DNA from: Mycobacteroides salmoniphilum
Lineage (GTDB): Bacteria > Actinomycetota > Actinomycetes > Mycobacteriales > Mycobacteriaceae
Assembly: GCF_004924335.1 (NCBI RefSeq)
Contig: NZ_CP024633.1
Location: forward strand, 558,001 to 622,000
DNA: 64,000 nt
Direction: 5' to 3'
How positions within the stretch are numbered: the stretch's first letter is position 1; the number at the start of each line of letters is the position of its first letter. Positions 1 to 9,001 of the stretch are shown one piece after another. The notes beneath the pieces are model-generated. The model was not told the DNA's origin. It did no database searches and saw nothing but the letters and a program-made list of their open reading frames with translations. The translations under genes and the position numbers were made by a program.

Positions 1-1105
1 TCCGCGAGCGCACGTACCGCCCGATGGCCTGGGCGAAGAACAGCGGTGTCGAGGCACTCGTCGCGTACACGCCGACGGCCAGCCGTGGCACGTCGACACC
101 CTCGGAGACCATGCGCACGGCCACCAGCCACTCGCTGCCGTCGGTGGCGAACTGGGCGATGCGGTCCGAGGATTTCGGATCGTCGGAGAGCACCACGGTG
201 GGTTCCGTGCCGGTAATCGTGGTCAGCAGCTTCGCGTAGGCGCGTGCCGCCTTCTGATCGGAGGCGATGATCATGGCCCCGGCATCGGTCATGCCGCCGT
301 TGCGCTTCTGCTGGAGCCGCGCGTGGGCGGCGCGCAGCACCGCGGGTATCCAGTCGCCGTTGGGATCCAGGGTGGTGCGCCAGGCGCGTGCGGTCTGCTC
401 GGCGGACAGCGGCTCGCCGAGGCGGGCGGCGTGTTCCTCGCCGGCGCTGTCACGCCAGCGGGCCTCGCCCGAGTACGCCATGAAGACCACGGGCCGCACC
501 ACGCCGTCGGCCAGCGCCTCGGAGTAGCCATAGGTGTGGTCGGCCTGCGAGCGCTGGTAGCCGGCGCCGTCGGGCTCGTAGGTGATGAATGGGATCGGGC
601 TGTCGTCACTTCGGAATGGGGTTCCGGTCAATGAGAGGCGTCGGGTCGCGTCGTCGAATGCTTCGCGGACGGCCTCACCCCAGGTCTTGGCGTCTCCGGC
701 GTGGTGGATCTCGTCGAAGATCACCAGGGTGCGGTGGTTCTCGGTACGGACCCGGTGCCGGGTGGGGTGGCTGGCCACCTGTGCATAGGTGACGACGACT
801 CCGTGGTACTCCGAGGAGTTCTGCGAATCCGAGTTGCTGAATCTCGGGTCCAGGGACAGGCCGAAGGCGGCTGCCGACTGAGCCCACTGGACCTTGAGGT
901 GTTCTGTCGGCACCACGACGGTGATCTTGTCGATGGTGCCGTCGGCCAGCAGCTCGGTAGCAATGCGCAGGGCAAATCTTGTTTTCCCTGATCCAGGGGT
1001 GGCGACCGCTAGGAAATCGCGGGGTTTGGCGGCCAAATACCGCACTAATGCCCTACGCTGCCAGCCCCGCAATGTATGGGTGCTGGGCGCTTCTACAGCC
1101 CGCAC
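1..1105 (-). CDS. DEAD/DEAH-box (SF2) helicase, C-terminus cut by window edge
   Basis: An open minus-strand frame runs off the left edge; about 368 residues are present. Walker A (TPGSGKT) lies at residues 36-42, a DEIHH Walker B box near residue 131, an SLTGTP motif III-like segment follows, and a QAIGRYVRSR motif VI sits at the edge, so both RecA-like lobes are essentially covered. The start is taken as GTG at 1105 because an in-frame stop lies just upstream and GAGGAG is 8 bases before it. It probably unwinds DNA or RNA using ATP; the substrate cannot be told. It resembles stand-alone actinobacterial helicases, with no restriction or repair partner visible. Confidence 0.85.
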   Translation of the reverse strand, partial: MRAVEAPSTHTLRGWQRRALVRYLAAKPRDFLAVATPGSGKTRFALRIATELLADGTIDKITVVVPTEHLKVQWAQSAAAFGLSLDPRFSNSDSQNSSEYHGVVVTYAQVASHPTRHRVRTENHRTLVIFDEIHHAGDAKTWGEAVREAFDDATRRLSLTGTPFRSDDSPIPFITYEPDGAGYQRSQADHTYGYSEALADGVVRPVVFMAYSGEARWRDSAGEEHAARLGEPLSAEQTARAWRTTLDPNGDWIPAVLRAAHARLQQKRNGGMTDAGAMIIASDQKAARAYAKLLTTITGTEPTVVLSDDPKSSDRIAQFATDGSEWLVAVRMVSEGVDVPRLAVGVYATSASTPLFFAQAIGRYVRSR

Positions 1106-1251
1106 CCTATGGACTCCTCACTGATCGAACAGGAGCCTAACGCAAGGGATTACGGGGCTGCACCCTGACGGGCGTGGCGGGCACCGCGTGTCGTGTCACC
1201 AGGGTGGCAGCCGGTGACGATCAGCACAGTGCCCGCCATCTTCCCGTTCCG

Positions 1252-2175
1252 CTACTTGACGGGGAAGGTCACGTCGGTGAGTTCTTCAGATACCGACCAC
1301 AGCCGGCGCTGCAAATCGAGGTCGTAGGACTGCTCGCTCGATGCGACGACCTTCGGGTTACCGCGTTGTTCCATAAATCCGTCCGGTCCGTAGTACTGGC
1401 CGCCCAGAGCGGCCGGGTCGGTGGCGGCCCGCAGTGTGGGCAGTGCGCCCATATCCGCGCCCTGGACGAGCAGCGGCGCCACGACGTCGAACACCGCCCG
1501 GACCCACAGCGGAGAGTTACGTGCGAGCTCGGTGTTGGAGCCACCGGGATGGGCGGCCAGGGCGACGGTGTTGGTGCCGACCAGGCGGCGTTGCAGCTCG
1601 TAGGTGAAGAGCAGGTTGGCCAGCTTCGATTGCCCGTAGGCCGCGACCCGGTCGTAATTGTGCTCCCACTGCAGGTCGTCGAAGTGGATGGCCGCGCGTA
1701 GGCGGTGCCCGATGCTGGAGACCGTCACCACGCGTGACCCCTCGACGGGCAGTAGGTGGTCTAGGAGCAGGCCCGTCAGCGCGTAATGACCCAGGTGATT
1801 GGTGCCGAACTGAAGTTCGAAGCCGTCGGCGGTGGTGGACTTCTCTGTCCACATCACACCGGCGTTGTTGATGAGCAGGTCGATCTTTTCGTAGCGCGCC
1901 TTGAGCTCGTCGCTGGCTCGGCGGACGGACTCCAGCGATGACAGGTCCAACGACTGCAGGGTGATGTCGGCGTTCGCATGCACTGCGGTGATCTCGGCGA
2001 CGGCGGCTTTGCCTTTTTCTGTGTTGCGTACCGCCAGCACGACGTGGGCGCCGTGCGCGGCGAGCGCCTTGGCGGTCTCCAGTCCGAGTCCGGTGTTGGC
2101 GCCGGTGACGATCGCGACGCGGCCGGTCTGATCGGGGATGTCGGTGGTACTCCACTTGGTTGTTGATTGCGTCAT
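1252..2175 (-). CDS. Short-chain dehydrogenase/reductase (retinol dehydrogenase-like)
   Basis: This 307-residue classical SDR has a TGANTGLG cofactor motif at 24-31, NNAG near 103-106, catalytic serine around 153-154 and the Y180-x3-K184 pair. The length and the TGANTGLG form fit the oxidoreductase/retinol-dehydrogenase-like SDRs that use NADP(H); the substrate is unknown. AGGAG sits 5 bases before the ATG. It is transcribed divergently from a TetR gene across about 100 bases holding two inverted repeats, so it is a likely target of that regulator. An SDR of this type also lies beside groEL2 in M. tuberculosis. Confidence 0.9.
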   Translation of the reverse strand: MTQSTTKWSTTDIPDQTGRVAIVTGANTGLGLETAKALAAHGAHVVLAVRNTEKGKAAVAEITAVHANADITLQSLDLSSLESVRRASDELKARYEKIDLLINNAGVMWTEKSTTADGFELQFGTNHLGHYALTGLLLDHLLPVEGSRVVTVSSIGHRLRAAIHFDDLQWEHNYDRVAAYGQSKLANLLFTYELQRRLVGTNTVALAAHPGGSNTELARNSPLWVRAVFDVVAPLLVQGADMGALPTLRAATDPAALGGQYYGPDGFMEQRGNPKVVASSEQSYDLDLQRRLWSVSEELTDVTFPVK

Positions 2176-2198
2176 GGGTGCTCCTGCGTAGTATCTCC

Positions 2199-2250
2199 AG
2201 TAACCGGGGCGGTTACTCCGCTTACGAATATACGGAACGGCCGCCCCGTT
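2199..2250. promoter_or_regulatory. Candidate TetR operators between SDR and TetR genes
   Basis: A perfect inverted repeat AGTAACC-GGGGC-GGTTACT occupies 2199-2217. A second, AACGG-N5-CCGTT, lies at 2236-2250. Both fall in the shared divergent promoter region, a usual place for a TetR repressor to control itself and its neighbour. Binding by the adjacent TetR is inferred from position and symmetry. Confidence 0.6.
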
Positions 2251-2275
2251 TTGTCAATGCCTGAAGGAGTGTGAG

Positions 2276-2839
2276 ATGGATCAACCCGTCCGGCCCTTGC
2301 GTGCCGATGCCGCCCGCAACCGTGCACGGGTATTGGAAGTCGCCTACCAGGCATTCGCGGAGGAGGGCCTGGGCGTCTCGATCGATGAGATCGCGCGGCG
2401 CGCGGGCGTGGGCGCCGGCACCGTGTATCGGCATTTTCCGGCCAAGGAGGACCTATATCGCGCGGTCGCGGAGGATCAAGTGGGCAGCGTGATTGGCAAG
2501 GGGCGCGAGCTGCTGGAATCCGCCAGTCCCGGTGAGGCGCTGTTCGGATTCTTGCGTGTGGTGATGGACTGGAGTAGCGCCGATCAAGGATTAGTGGACG
2601 CGTTATCGGGTGCTGGTATTGATGTTCAGGCACTCATACCGCATATCGAGGAGTCCTTCTACGCGGTCCTTGGCGACCTACTGCAGGCCGCACAGAAGGC
2701 GGGCACGGTGCGCCCCGATGTCGGTGTGCATGAGGTCAAGGCGCTCATGGTCGGGTGTCAGGCCATGCAGAGCTACAACCGGGAGGTCTCGCAGCAGGTG
2801 ACCGATGTCGTGTTTGATGGGCTGCGGCCGCGTCGGTAG
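2276..2839 (+). CDS. TetR/AcrR-family transcriptional regulator
   Basis: A 187-residue protein with an N-terminal TetR helix-turn-helix at about residues 18-60 (ISIDEIARRAGVG-like recognition region followed by TVYRHFPAKEDL). The C-terminal ligand and dimer domain has no obvious ligand signature. GAAGGAG lies 6 bases before the ATG. It faces the SDR gene and probably represses it and itself through the palindromes between them. Confidence 0.9.
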   Translation: MDQPVRPLRADAARNRARVLEVAYQAFAEEGLGVSIDEIARRAGVGAGTVYRHFPAKEDLYRAVAEDQVGSVIGKGRELLESASPGEALFGFLRVVMDWSSADQGLVDALSGAGIDVQALIPHIEESFYAVLGDLLQAAQKAGTVRPDVGVHEVKALMVGCQAMQSYNREVSQQVTDVVFDGLRPRR

Positions 2840-2885
2840 TCACCGGAGGTTTGCTTCGCTACCTTGGGTGGGTCGGAGGTAGCAA

Positions 2886-3980
2886 ATGTCTGTTCGTCGT
2901 GGGCTGGTCGTGCTGGCAGTGCTGGTGCCGGTGGCCGGGTGTTCGTACTTCGGGGCGCGGCACGCGGACGATTGGCGTAGTCGGACCGACGTGGATTCGG
3001 CTGAGCTGGCGGTCAACGCCGCGCTGCGAAATATCGATCCGTGCGGATTCGTGGACGCTGAATCGATCAAAGCCAGGATTCCCCGCGCGATCTCCTATGG
3101 ACACACTGAGGGTTTTGACCGGTGCACTCTGCAGCTGGGCGGGTATGACGGTGATTTCGTGAGTGACGTCTCGGCGACCATCGGATTCGATCTGGCTCCT
3201 GAGCATCCGCAGGCCTCCGATCAGCCAACGGCCCCGATCGATGTCAACGGGATCAGCGTGGGGCATCTGCTGGGGCCGACGAGCAATCGCGGATGGTGCC
3301 GGTACGTGTTCAACCTCGATGCGAGTGATGCTCCCGATGTGTCGTCTCAAGGTGGCGCTGCCGATCTGATGGAGCGTGTTCGCCTGGTCGTGGTGGCCAG
3401 CCTCGCCAGGGATCCAGGTCCGGGTCGTCCCGTCTATCCCTGCAAGGAGGCAATCGCGATCGCTACCGGGGCCGCGCAGATTCGATCACGGCATCTGCCC
3501 GTGAGATCCGATTCCGTCGTGCGCCCCGCCGAACAGGATCCGTGTTCACTACTGGCTGACCTGCGTGGATTCGCCAGTTATCGCCCGGGCAATAGTGGTG
3601 TGCTGGAGAAGGAGCTGTACACCTGCTGGTTCAGTGCGGGGCCGCCCGAAGATCGGAAGGCGCAAGGAGTTGGGCTGACGCTGCGTCCGGTGGATCCACG
3701 CGAACCTGACACCTCCGAGTACGGCAGCGAGCGGCACTCGGTGGTGGAGCAGGACGACGGGGTGGAATTGCACGTCAGTACCGTCACCCGAACGTACGAC
3801 AAGCCGTTCTGCGAGGTTTATTTGTTTCTCGGACGGAACTATTCGCCTACTTACCTGACGCCCGAGGGTGCCCGTCCGCAGGATGTCCGAGTGCCTGCCG
3901 CCGTGCTGCGCGGCACGTCTTCCTGTGACGACGTCAAGGCCGTGGCCGTGGCGGCGGGTAAGAAGTTCGGTCAGTTGTAA
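2886..3980 (+). CDS. Lipoprotein with two DPC-type (DUF3558-like) modules
   Basis: This 364-residue protein begins with a basic, hydrophobic leader ending in a VAGC lipobox (Cys19), so it should be a membrane-anchored lipoprotein. Two similar motifs, DPCGFVD near residue 51 and DPCSLLAD near residue 218, resemble the start of DUF3558 domains, suggesting a duplicated module with paired cysteines. GGAGGT is 5 bases before the ATG. It lies downstream of the TetR gene on the same strand with a 46-base gap. I do not recognise a specific function. Confidence 0.75.
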   Translation: MSVRRGLVVLAVLVPVAGCSYFGARHADDWRSRTDVDSAELAVNAALRNIDPCGFVDAESIKARIPRAISYGHTEGFDRCTLQLGGYDGDFVSDVSATIGFDLAPEHPQASDQPTAPIDVNGISVGHLLGPTSNRGWCRYVFNLDASDAPDVSSQGGAADLMERVRLVVVASLARDPGPGRPVYPCKEAIAIATGAAQIRSRHLPVRSDSVVRPAEQDPCSLLADLRGFASYRPGNSGVLEKELYTCWFSAGPPEDRKAQGVGLTLRPVDPREPDTSEYGSERHSVVEQDDGVELHVSTVTRTYDKPFCEVYLFLGRNYSPTYLTPEGARPQDVRVPAAVLRGTSSCDDVKAVAVAAGKKFGQL

Positions 3981-4268
3981 GCGGGTAGTGCGAAAGCTCT
4001 TCGAAGCGCTTTTCCGACGTGTGCGCGGCAGTTTCGGCGACCGGCTCGGCAGGTGTGCTGTCCGTATCCATTGGGCGCCAACCCTTCCCATTCGTAGCAA
4101 GGAGGCCGGGTACATCCTCGCACCTGGAGGCCATCGACCAGCCCGCTTCCGGGGAGTCGCCGGCCTCGACAACTCTGCCGGGCGGTCAATCCCCTCCCCG
4201 GAAGCCTGGTGATCGGGAGACAGGGCGCCGACGTCGCATTTATTTGGTGTAGGGAGTCTGCCATCGAC
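3981..4268. other. Intergenic stretch upstream of groEL2 control region
   Basis: No credible gene is seen here. An imperfect 22-base palindrome centred on TTCGAA (3992-4013), with T residues in its right arm, could end transcription of the lipoprotein gene but lacks a clean U-tract. The short open frames have poor codon use and no ribosome binding site. Confidence 0.4.
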
Positions 4269-4295
4269 CTTGCACTCGCCATGTCCGAGTGCTAA
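4269..4295 (+). promoter_or_regulatory. CIRCE operator 1 overlapping a sigma70-like promoter
   Basis: GCACTC-N9-GAGTGC (4272-4277 and 4287-4292) matches the CIRCE site bound by the HrcA repressor. It overlaps a promoter-like pair, TTGCAC at 4270-4275 and TAAAAA at 4293-4298, with 17-base spacing, so repressor binding would block RNA polymerase. This is a standard arrangement for mycobacterial groEL genes. Confidence 0.85.
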
Positions 4296-4303
4296 AAATG
4301 GGG

Positions 4304-4330
4304 TTGGCACTCACGACCGGTGAGTGCTAG
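4304..4330 (+). promoter_or_regulatory. CIRCE operator 2
   Basis: TTGGCACTC-N9-GAGTGCTAG is a near-consensus CIRCE element, 35 bases downstream of the first and about 104 bases before the groEL2 ATG. Tandem CIRCE elements imply tight heat-shock control by HrcA, which is not encoded in this window. Confidence 0.9.
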
Positions 4331-4343
4331 GCCGGGACGGTGA

Positions 4344-6059
<1,716 letters not shown>

Positions 6060-6070
6060 GTCCTGTAACG

Positions 6071-6118
6071 AAAAGGGCCCGGTCTGCCTGGAGAAATCCA
6101 GTGCAGGCCGGGCCTTTT
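6071..6118 (+). terminator. Rho-independent-like terminator after groEL2
   Basis: A long imperfect hairpin: the left arm from 6071 (AAAAGGGCCCGG...) pairs with the right arm ending GGCCGGGCCTTTT near 6117 around a GAAA loop, followed by a T-run after 6120. It lies between convergent genes and may serve both directions. Confidence 0.85.
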
Positions 6119-6211
6119 CCGTTTTTGACTCGGTGCGCCGAGTGGGAAACTGGCGTGGGAAACTGGCTCGATTCTCTCGTGAGATTCCCACTCGGCTTGC
6201 GGTGCTGAGGT

Positions 6212-7222
6212 TTACACCGGTGCTGGGGCGATGACTCCTCCGGTGAGGCGCCGGTAGGTGTAGACGTGGATCAGCGCCGTGAGGGCTAGCTGCATCGGCA
6301 CGGCCACGATTCCGGCCAGGCCGCACGAGACCGATGTCGCCATGCTCGCGACGAAGCTGATCGCATAGGTGATGAGATACACCAGGAAGACCGGCCCCAG
6401 ATTGTTCTTGACGATCTGGAAACTCGCCTTGAGTGCATCGACCGGGCCCAGCCCGCGATCGACGGTGAAGAACACCGCGTACTGCGCGAAGAAGGCGAAG
6501 ATAAGGCCCGGAATGATGAGAAGGACGAATCCGACCACTGTGCCGAGCGCTACCAGCAGTGCGGTGCCGACAAAGGCGCCAAAGCTCCGGGCACGGAAAA
6601 ACGAGCCAAAGGTCACGGGCTTACCGTCGGCGATGTCGAGATTGGCCGTCGTGATGGATGCGGCCATATAGAGCCCGACCGCGGCGATTGCGATTCCGAG
6701 GATGACCATCAACACGGTTGACCCCGCCCCGAGGCCCGAAGAGCTCTCGTAGGAGTACGACATGGAGTCCTCGTCGTACGTGCCGGGGCCGGTGGCCGCC
6801 ACCATGGCCGCTATGAAGACGAAGTACACGATGGCGAATGGCACCGCGATGGCGAGGAACCACACGATGTAGGGCGGGATGAAGGTTCCAAAGCGCTTGG
6901 TGACGTGGGCCCACGCCCAGTTCCACGACTCACCGGCGTTGAACGGTCCCTGCGGTGGCCATGGCGCCTGCGGCGGGTAGCCGTATCCGGCCGGCGGGTA
7001 TCCGGGGGGTGGCGGCGGGAACTGTGCGCCCGGGTACTGGGGGGCTCCCGGGGGAGGGCCCGCTTGGTATCCGGGCTGGTATCCGGGCGGTGGGGGTGGC
7101 TGGTATCCCGGGGGCGGCTGAACCGGGTAACCCGGAGGAGGCTGATATCCCGGGGGCGGCTGATTCGGGTCGTGCGCTGAGGGATCGCCCGCTGCGGGCG
7201 GCTCCTGAGGTGGGTAAGTCAC
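6212..7222 (-). CDS. Proline/glycine/tyrosine-rich membrane protein
   Basis: This 336-residue protein has a cytosolic N-terminus of about 100 residues built from degenerate PPPGY(Q/P) repeats. A conserved-looking W-x-W segment follows, then about five to six hydrophobic segments. It resembles mycobacterial Pro/Gly-rich transmembrane proteins of unknown function. The repeats could bind WW- or SH3-like partners or pack on the membrane; that is speculation. The coding DNA at about 7030-7170 is correspondingly repetitive. It converges on groEL2. Confidence 0.8.
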   Translation of the reverse strand: MTYPPQEPPAAGDPSAHDPNQPPPGYQPPPGYPVQPPPGYQPPPPPGYQPGYQAGPPPGAPQYPGAQFPPPPPGYPPAGYGYPPQAPWPPQGPFNAGESWNWAWAHVTKRFGTFIPPYIVWFLAIAVPFAIVYFVFIAAMVAATGPGTYDEDSMSYSYESSSGLGAGSTVLMVILGIAIAAVGLYMAASITTANLDIADGKPVTFGSFFRARSFGAFVGTALLVALGTVVGFVLLIIPGLIFAFFAQYAVFFTVDRGLGPVDALKASFQIVKNNLGPVFLVYLITYAISFVASMATSVSCGLAGIVAVPMQLALTALIHVYTYRRLTGGVIAPAPV

Positions 7223-7551
7223 CGACTTAGGCTAGCAACGAACGTGTTTGCTGAGCGCGATATGGGCGTGATGTCCGAAGGCGTGTTCCGGTAGCGGGTT
7301 TCACGCGTCAGGACGGTTCTGCGGGCTGGCGTTGCGTGGTAGTCGGCCGTCGGCCGCAGGGCCCTCGACCGATGACTTAGGTGACTGTCCGTGACAGGCG
7401 TGATGTCGACCACTAATCCCGTTGTTTTCCAACGATTTACCTATCGGCCGGAAATGACTCCTCAAGACTCGGGAACTTTTCGTGTGCCCGGCTCGACTGC
7501 TCCATTAGTCGCGCATCAGGTGGCCAGATCAGCGAGAAGAGTAGGGAGTCG
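7223..7551 (+). promoter_or_regulatory. Upstream control region of the isonitrile-lipopeptide-type operon
   Basis: This 329-base region has no gene. It lies between divergent genes and must hold the promoter of the operon starting at 7552. Visible symmetry: AGCAA-N9-TTGCT (7234-7252), a perfect CTGTC-CGT-GACAG palindrome (7385-7397), CGTTG-N5-CAACG (7420-7434) and CGAT-N6-ATCG (7433-7446). The last three, 105-170 bases before the first ATG, are candidate operators. No A/T-rich Zur- or Fur-like box was seen. Function is inferred from position. Confidence 0.5.
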
Positions 7552-8421
7552 ATGACGCTCAACGTGAAGGGCGAGGGATTGGGGGCACAAGTCACGGGGA
7601 TTGACCCCGGGAACTTGGACGGAATCACCACGCAGGAGATCCGCGAACTCGTCTACCGGAACAAGCTGGTCATCCTCAAGGATGTGCATCCCTCACCCGA
7701 GGAGTTCATCCGGCTTGGGAGATTGATCGGGGAGATAGTTCCCTACTACGAGCCCGTGTATCACCACGAGGATCACCCAGAGATCTTCGTCTCGTCTACC
7801 GAAGAGGGACAAGGGGTTCCACGGACCGGCGCATTCTGGCACGTCGACTACATGTTCATGCCGAAACCTTTTGCGTTCTCCATGGTGGTGCCGCTGGCGG
7901 TTCCCGGGCGTGATCGCGGGACTTATTTCATCGATCTCAACAAGGTTTGGGAGTCGCTTTCCGGCACGATAAAAGACTCTGTGCGTGGGACATTCAGCAC
8001 GCATACACCGCGGCGTTACATCAAGATCCGCCCGAGTGATGTCTACCGGCCCATCGGAGAGATCCTGGCCGAGATCGAGAGAGTCACGCCCCCACAGAAA
8101 TGGCCGACGGTGATCAAACACCCGAAGACCGGGGAAGAGATCCTCTACATCTGTGAGGCGGGTACCGAGACGATCGAGGACGGGGATGGAACTCTCCTCG
8201 ACGCTGCGCTCCTGCAGCAGCTACTCGAAGAGTCGGGGCAGCTCGACCCCGACTACGCATCGCCGTTTATTCACGCCCAGCACTATGAGGTTGGGGATAT
8301 CGTGTTGTGGGACAACCGTTCTCTGGTCCATCGTGCAAAACATGGAACGGCATCGGGCACGCTGACGACCCACCGTCTGACCATGTTGGATGGTCTCGAG
8401 ACGCCCGGATTCGCGGCGTGA
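7552..8421 (+). CDS. Fe(II)/2-oxoglutarate oxygenase, isonitrile-forming type (ScoE/MmaE, Rv0097-like)
   Basis: A 289-residue TauD/TfdA-fold protein. Visible iron ligands are H97-x-D99 (in WHVDYM) and H260 (in SLVHRA); R275 is placed to bind 2-oxoglutarate. In the characterised Streptomyces sco and M. marinum mma clusters the equivalent enzyme oxidises and decarboxylates the glycine-derived N-carboxymethyl group on a beta-amino fatty acid to make an isonitrile. It is first in the operon, with AGGGAG just before the ATG, and overlaps the next gene by 4 bases. The whole gene set makes this assignment much stronger than taurine catabolism. Confidence 0.88.
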   Translation: MTLNVKGEGLGAQVTGIDPGNLDGITTQEIRELVYRNKLVILKDVHPSPEEFIRLGRLIGEIVPYYEPVYHHEDHPEIFVSSTEEGQGVPRTGAFWHVDYMFMPKPFAFSMVVPLAVPGRDRGTYFIDLNKVWESLSGTIKDSVRGTFSTHTPRRYIKIRPSDVYRPIGEILAEIERVTPPQKWPTVIKHPKTGEEILYICEAGTETIEDGDGTLLDAALLQQLLEESGQLDPDYASPFIHAQHYEVGDIVLWDNRSLVHRAKHGTASGTLTTHRLTMLDGLETPGFAA

Positions 8422-8972
8422 GCGCTGTCGCGGCAACCCTGTCCGTGCAGACCGGGCTGCCCTCCACCGGAATGGCCCCGATCGCCGAGGATCTGCTCAG
8501 CAGGGTGCTCGAACCGTATTCATACAAGGGCTGCCGCTACCTGACCGATGCCGAATATGGAATCACCTCCGACGCGGTGCACGCTCAGGGCAACTTCGCG
8601 ATCAACGAGTCCGCCTATATCCGCAGTACCGGGCACTTCAACGCGGTGGAGTTGGTACTGTGCTTTAACCAGCTGGCCTACAGCGCCTTCGCTCAAGGTG
8701 TTATCAACGATGACATCTGGGCATTCCGTGGCTGGTCGATTGACGATTACTGCCGGAACCAACTCGCCGGCATGTTGATCAAGAGCACCTCGTCGCGGTT
8801 CCGGCGGCTGGTCAACGCACAGCAGTTCTCCGCCCGCCTGCAGGCCCGTAATTTCCATATCGTCGACCGGTCGTGGCGTTACCTGCAGTTCCACAGCACC
8901 ATCGAATTCTGGGATCAGGACGGAGGATCCGCGGCCGGTGAGTTCGAGATCGCGGTCCTGAACATCCCGTAG
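8418..8972 (+). CDS. fcoT: FcoT-type acyl thioesterase (ScoD/MmaD, Rv0098-like)
   Basis: Start is GTG at 8418, inside the preceding stop (GTGA overlap), giving 184 residues, close to the 183 of M. tuberculosis FcoT. An open frame extends further upstream but that part only shadows the oxygenase gene. FcoT is a hotdog-fold enzyme first described as a long-chain acyl-CoA thioesterase. In isonitrile lipopeptide pathways its orthologue handles addition of glycine to an enoyl-ACP and release of the product. Translational coupling to the oxygenase supports a shared pathway. Confidence 0.88.
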   Translation: MSAVAATLSVQTGLPSTGMAPIAEDLLSRVLEPYSYKGCRYLTDAEYGITSDAVHAQGNFAINESAYIRSTGHFNAVELVLCFNQLAYSAFAQGVINDDIWAFRGWSIDDYCRNQLAGMLIKSTSSRFRRLVNAQQFSARLQARNFHIVDRSWRYLQFHSTIEFWDQDGGSAAGEFEIAVLNIP

Positions 8973-9001
8973 CCCACGACAGGAAGCGCACCCCCACCGT
9001 C

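Noticed and set aside
7030..7170. Repetitive GC-rich DNA as a possible VNTR
   Set aside because: It encodes the PPPGY repeats of the membrane protein and is imperfect; a coding explanation is enough.
7223..7551. A Zur or Fur box in the operon promoter
   Set aside because: No AT-rich Zur- or Fur-like palindrome was found.
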